Source: Pseudonocardiales bacterium
Lineage (GTDB): Bacteria > Actinomycetota > Actinomycetes > Mycobacteriales > Pseudonocardiaceae
NCBI GenBank assembly: GCA_019247305.1
Contig: JAFAPC010000012.1
Span: forward strand, 1 to 51,945
Reading direction: 5' to 3'
Length of the DNA: 51,945 bases
The notes under the pieces were generated by a model. The model was not told where the DNA came from. It saw nothing but the letters and a program-made list of their open reading frames with translations, and made no database searches. Positions 48,891 through 51,945 of the stretch are shown here, in pieces. Numbering within the stretch: the stretch's first letter is position 1; every line of letters starts with the position of its first letter. The position numbers were made by a program, and so were the translations under genes.

Positions 48891-49648
48891 AACGGTTGGT
48901 GACGGTAGGGCTGGCGACCGCGCTGGCGCTCGCCGGCTGTGCAAACGCCCAGAGCGGGCAAAGCCCCAGTGCGCGGGTGCCGGTCACGGTGCTGGCGGCG
49001 GCGTCGCTGACGAACGTGTTCACCGCGTTGAAACCGCAGTTCGAGGCCGCTAACCCCAGCGCTGAGTTGCGGTTCAGCTTCGGTGGCTCCTCGGATCTGG
49101 CTCAGCAGATCATCAACGGCGCGCCCGCTGACGTCTTCGCGTCGGCCGATCAGAAGCAGATGATGGTGGTGGCTAACGCCGGGAAGATAGCCGGCGCGGC
49201 GCAGCCATTCGTCACTAACGTGCTCACCATCGTGGTGCCCCCGGGCAACCCGAAGAACATCCACTCGTTCGCCGACTTGGCCAAACCAGGCGTCACCGAG
49301 GTGGTCTGCGCCCCGCCGGTGCCCTGCGGCGCGGCCACCAGAGAGATCGAGCAGAATACTAAGATCATGCTGCATCCGGCCAGCGAGGAGCAGGACGTGC
49401 TCTCGGTGCTGTCCAAGGTGGAGGCCAAGGTCGCCGATGCCGGGCTGGTCTACGTCACGGACGCCCGCAGCGCTGGGGGAAAGGTCCAGGAGGTGAACTT
49501 CCCGGAGGCCAAGACCGCCGTCAACACCTACCCGATCGCCGTGATCAGCAACGCCCCACATCCCCAGCTGGCGCAGGCGTTCGTGGCCTTCATCCATAGT
49601 CCTGCCGTGCAACAGCAATTCGCTGCCGCCGGATTTGGCCCGGCGTAA
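48887..49648 (+). CDS. modA: Molybdate-binding lipoprotein ModA
   Basis: This 253-residue substrate-binding protein has a lipoprotein signal (MKRLVTVGLATALALAGC, C18 as lipid anchor). The ModA core is VTVLAAASLTNVFTALKPQFE with FGGSSDLAQQIINGAPADVFASAD, the oxyanion-binding serines, and VADAGLVYVTDARSA. It delivers molybdate to ModBC at the membrane. ATG overlaps the regulator stop. Confidence 0.96.
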   Translation: MKRLVTVGLATALALAGCANAQSGQSPSARVPVTVLAAASLTNVFTALKPQFEAANPSAELRFSFGGSSDLAQQIINGAPADVFASADQKQMMVVANAGKIAGAAQPFVTNVLTIVVPPGNPKNIHSFADLAKPGVTEVVCAPPVPCGAATREIEQNTKIMLHPASEEQDVLSVLSKVEAKVADAGLVYVTDARSAGGKVQEVNFPEAKTAVNTYPIAVISNAPHPQLAQAFVAFIHSPAVQQQFAAAGFGPA

Positions 49649-49678
49649 CGTCGGGCCGGGCCCGACCGTGACCCCCGC

Positions 49679-50491
49679 GTGACCCAGATCAGGGATCCGC
49701 ACACTGTCCGCACCGGGCTACCCGGTGTGCTGTGGCTGCCTACGCTGGCGGCTCTCGGGCTGATCGTACTGCCGGTGATCGGGCTGGTCGTGCGGGCGCC
49801 GTGGTCCCGGTTCGGCGAGTTGGTCACCGGCGAATCGGCGCGCGCCGCGCTGGAGCTCTCGCTGCGCACCGCAGCAGCGTCCACCCTGCTGTGCATCCTG
49901 TTCGGCGGACCACTGGCGGTGGTGCTGGCCCGCGGATCGGTCCCAGGGCTTCGGCTGCTGCGCTCGGTGGTGCTGCTGCCGCTGGTGCTGCCGCCGGTGG
50001 TCGGTGGATTGGCGTTGCTGTACTTGCTGGGGGTCAGCGGGTTCGCTGGGTACGCCCTGGATGTGGCGTTCGGTGTGCGTGTTCCGTTCACCACCACAGC
50101 GGTGATCTTGGCGCAGACGTTCGTGGCGATGCCGTTCCTCGTGGTGAGCTTGGAGGGGGCGCTGCGGACCGGCGGGGAGCGTTACGAGGTGATCGCGGCG
50201 ACCCTCGGCGCGACACCCTGGACAGTGTTCCGCCGGATCACCGTCCCGTTGGTGTTGCCCGGTCTCGGTTCCGGCATGGTGCTCAGCTTCGCCCGCTGCC
50301 TGGGCGAGTTCGGGGCCACGATCGCTTTCGCTGGCAGCCTGCAGGGGGTGACCCGGACACTGCCGCTGGAGGTCTACCTCAGGGAGGAGACTGACGTCGA
50401 CGGGGCGATCGCGCTGTCCCTGCTGCTCGTGGTCGTGGCGATCGTGGTGGTCGCGGTGGCCCGACCGCGCTCGGCGGAGGGCCTGGGGTGA
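49679..50491 (+). CDS. modB: Molybdate ABC transporter permease ModB
   Basis: The permease has 270 residues with about five to six membrane helices. The EAA loop that contacts the ATPase is EVIAATLGATPWTVFRRITVPLVLPGLGSGMVLSFARCLGEFGATIAFAG. GTG start 30 bp after modA. The last bases overlap modC (GTGA). Confidence 0.95.
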   Translation: MTQIRDPHTVRTGLPGVLWLPTLAALGLIVLPVIGLVVRAPWSRFGELVTGESARAALELSLRTAAASTLLCILFGGPLAVVLARGSVPGLRLLRSVVLLPLVLPPVVGGLALLYLLGVSGFAGYALDVAFGVRVPFTTTAVILAQTFVAMPFLVVSLEGALRTGGERYEVIAATLGATPWTVFRRITVPLVLPGLGSGMVLSFARCLGEFGATIAFAGSLQGVTRTLPLEVYLREETDVDGAIALSLLLVVVAIVVVAVARPRSAEGLG

Positions 50492-51576
50492 GCACGGGAC
50501 TGCACGTCGAGGTCGCGCTGCGCCGCGGCGACTTCACGCTGGACGCCACGGTGGACGTGGCGCCGGGCGAGGTGGTTGCGGTGCTAGGACGCAACGGGTC
50601 CGGCAAGTCCACCCTGCTCTCCGCGGTCGCCGGCCTGCTGCGTCCGGACACCGGACGGATCGTGCTGGAAGGCCGGGTGCTCACGGACACTGCTGCCGGG
50701 GTGGCGCTGCCGCCGCACCGCCGGCGGATCGGCTTGCTGGCTCAGCAGCCGCTGCTGTTCCCGCATCTGTCGGTGCTGGACAACGTCGCGTTCGCGCCGC
50801 GTGCCGCCGGGAAGAGTCGGCGGGCAGCCCGGGACGTGGCGCGGCGGCACCTCACCCAGGTGGACGCGGCCCAGTTCGCCCCGCGCCGTCCCGGACGGCT
50901 GTCCGGCGGGCAGGCGCAGCGGGTCGCGCTGGCCCGAGCGCTGGCGGCAGACCCCGAGCTGCTGTTGCTGGACGAGCCGCTCTCCGCGGTAGATGTAGAG
51001 CTGGCGCCCGCATTGCGGTCGCTGCTGGTCACGGTGCTCACCGAGCGGATCGCCCTCATCGTGACCCACCAGGTGATCGACGCGCTGATGCTTGCGGACC
51101 GGGTGGTGGTGCTCGACGGTGGCCGGGTAGTGGAGCAGGGTCCGACGCATGAGGTGCTCACCCGGCCGCGCAGCGCGTTCGCCGCGCGATTAGCCGGGCT
51201 GAACCTGGTATCCGGTACCGCGACGGTCGGCGGGTTGCGGACCGCGGACGGCACCGAACTAGCCGGCCTCTCCGACTCGACGGGTCCGGGTGCCGCGGCG
51301 GTCGCGGTGTTCGCCCCTGCTGCGGTGGCGGTCTCGGTAGATCCGCCCCGTCGTGAACCCCAGGGTCGTGAACCCCAGGGCAGCCCGCGCAATGTGGTGC
51401 ACGACCGAGTCGCAGCCCTGGAGCCGGGCGGCACGCTGGTCCGGGTGCGCGGGGTGAGCGGGCTGGCGGCGGAGCTCACCCCGGCCGCCGCCGTGGAGCT
51501 GGGTCTGCACCCCGGCGCCGACGTCTGGTTCTTCGTCAAAGCCGCTGACGTCGCCGTCTACCCGCAGCACGCCTGA
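50488..51576 (+). CDS. modC: Molybdate ABC transporter ATPase ModC
   Basis: This 362-residue ATPase has Walker A LGRNGSGKST, the signature LSGGQAQRVALARAL, Walker B LLLLDEPLSAVD and the switch histidine in VTHQVIDAL. A C-terminal TOBE/Mop region (GTLVRVRGVSGLAAELTPAAAVELGLHPGADVWFFVKAADVAV) is typical of ModC and may sense molybdate. A 15-bp duplication in the linker ahead of it encodes REPQG twice. It overlaps modB and ends the operon. Confidence 0.96.
   Translation: MSTGLHVEVALRRGDFTLDATVDVAPGEVVAVLGRNGSGKSTLLSAVAGLLRPDTGRIVLEGRVLTDTAAGVALPPHRRRIGLLAQQPLLFPHLSVLDNVAFAPRAAGKSRRAARDVARRHLTQVDAAQFAPRRPGRLSGGQAQRVALARALAADPELLLLDEPLSAVDVELAPALRSLLVTVLTERIALIVTHQVIDALMLADRVVVLDGGRVVEQGPTHEVLTRPRSAFAARLAGLNLVSGTATVGGLRTADGTELAGLSDSTGPGAAAVAVFAPAAVAVSVDPPRREPQGREPQGSPRNVVHDRVAALEPGGTLVRVRGVSGLAAELTPAAAVELGLHPGADVWFFVKAADVAVYPQHA
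51352..51381 (+). repeat. 15-bp tandem duplication in modC
   Basis: CGTGAACCCCAGGGT (51352-51366) is followed by CGTGAACCCCAGGGC (51367-51381), identical except for the last base. It encodes REPQGREPQG in the linker before the TOBE region. Confidence 0.95.
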
Positions 51577-51688
51577 ATCTCCTTCCTGAATGCTTGCGCC
51601 AGTCCGCGCTGCAGGACACCCTGCTGCGTGACAATTGGGGAAAGATGCCCAAGGATCCATAAGACCGCGCGTGGGCGGGGAGGAGATT

Positions 51689-51945
51689 GTGATTGCTGCC
51701 TCATATGATTCGGGAGTCTCCAATGTCGCGCTGTTGGGGGAGACGATCGGGGACAACTTCGACCGTACGGTCGCGCGGTGGCCCGACCGGCAGGCGTTGG
51801 TGGATTGCCCGAGCGGCCGGTGTCTGACCTACGCGCAGCTGCGCGCCGAGGTCGACGCGATGGCGCACGGGCTGCTGGCCGCCCGGATTGGCAAGGGGGA
51901 CCGGGTCGGCATCTGGGCACCGAACTGCCCGGAGTGGCTGTTCAC
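51689..51945 (+). CDS. Acyl-CoA synthetase/AMP-ligase, N-terminal part
   Basis: The ORF starts at GTG 51689, preceded by GGAGGAG, and runs off the end of the window (85 codons). TIGDNFDRTVARWPDRQALVD, CLTYAQLRAEVDAMAHGLLA and GDRVGIWAPNCPEWLF are the N-terminal hallmarks of the AMP-dependent synthetase family, most like fatty acyl-CoA synthetases (FadD). The AMP-binding core is outside the window, so the substrate cannot be judged. It is separated from modC by 112 bp. Confidence 0.85.
   Translation, partial: MIAASYDSGVSNVALLGETIGDNFDRTVARWPDRQALVDCPSGRCLTYAQLRAEVDAMAHGLLAARIGKGDRVGIWAPNCPEWLF

Overview
The window is about 52 kb of high-GC actinobacterial chromosome. GTG starts, TGATG/GTGA stop-start overlaps, conservon (Cvn) signalling genes, an archaeal-type XPB helicase and a mycobacteria-like Moco gene order all point to Actinomycetota. 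The order Mycobacteriales/Pseudonocardiales is the best guess; no species can be named from the sequence alone. No rRNA, tRNA or CRISPR array was recognised.

Positions 1-24.7 kb hold core gene-expression loci on the + strand: the 3' end of rpoB, then rpoC; a convergent alpha-methylacyl-CoA racemase gene; the str operon (rpsL-rpsG-fusA-tuf); the S10 operon (rpsJ-rplC-rplD-rplW-rplB-rpsS-rplV-rpsC-rplP-rpmC-rpsQ); and the spc operon (rplN-rplX-rplE-rpsZ-rpsH-rplF-rplR-rpsE-rpmD-rplO) with secY-adk-map. The infA-rpmJ-rpsM-rpsK-rpsD-rpoA-rplQ block does not follow map in this window.

Positions 24.7-28.0 kb form an accessory stretch: a secreted-esterase-like alpha/beta hydrolase, two tiny overlapping ORFs (one Cys-rich) before a STAS protein that lacks the phosphorylatable serine, a lipoprotein that looks like a collapsed secretory lipase, and a vanadium-haloperoxidase pseudogene with an in-frame stop.

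Positions 28.0-44.4 kb begin and end with two genes that are neighbours in mycobacteria, XPB helicase and its helicase-associated partner (Rv0861c/Rv0862c type). Here about 12 kb separates them. The insert holds a double conservon (cvnA-B-C-D followed by a second cvnA-B), a large XRE regulator, a decayed ISAs1-type transposase and a SAM methyltransferase.

Positions 44.4-51.6 kb are envelope and molybdenum genes: an L,D-transpeptidase, a secreted protein, a single ORF fusing MoaC, Mog and MoaE, a convergent moaD, an HTH-TOBE regulator that is probably translated from a leaderless mRNA, and modABC. Together they cover molybdate uptake, sensing and several Moco steps. The window ends inside an acyl-CoA synthetase-like gene.

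A recurrent theme is short tandem duplication. Coding copies have units of 15 or 27 bp, always a multiple of three: rpsQ, rplE, the methyltransferase, the Moa fusion linker, modC and both cvnA genes. Several intergenic copies have units of 10 or 17-19 bp.
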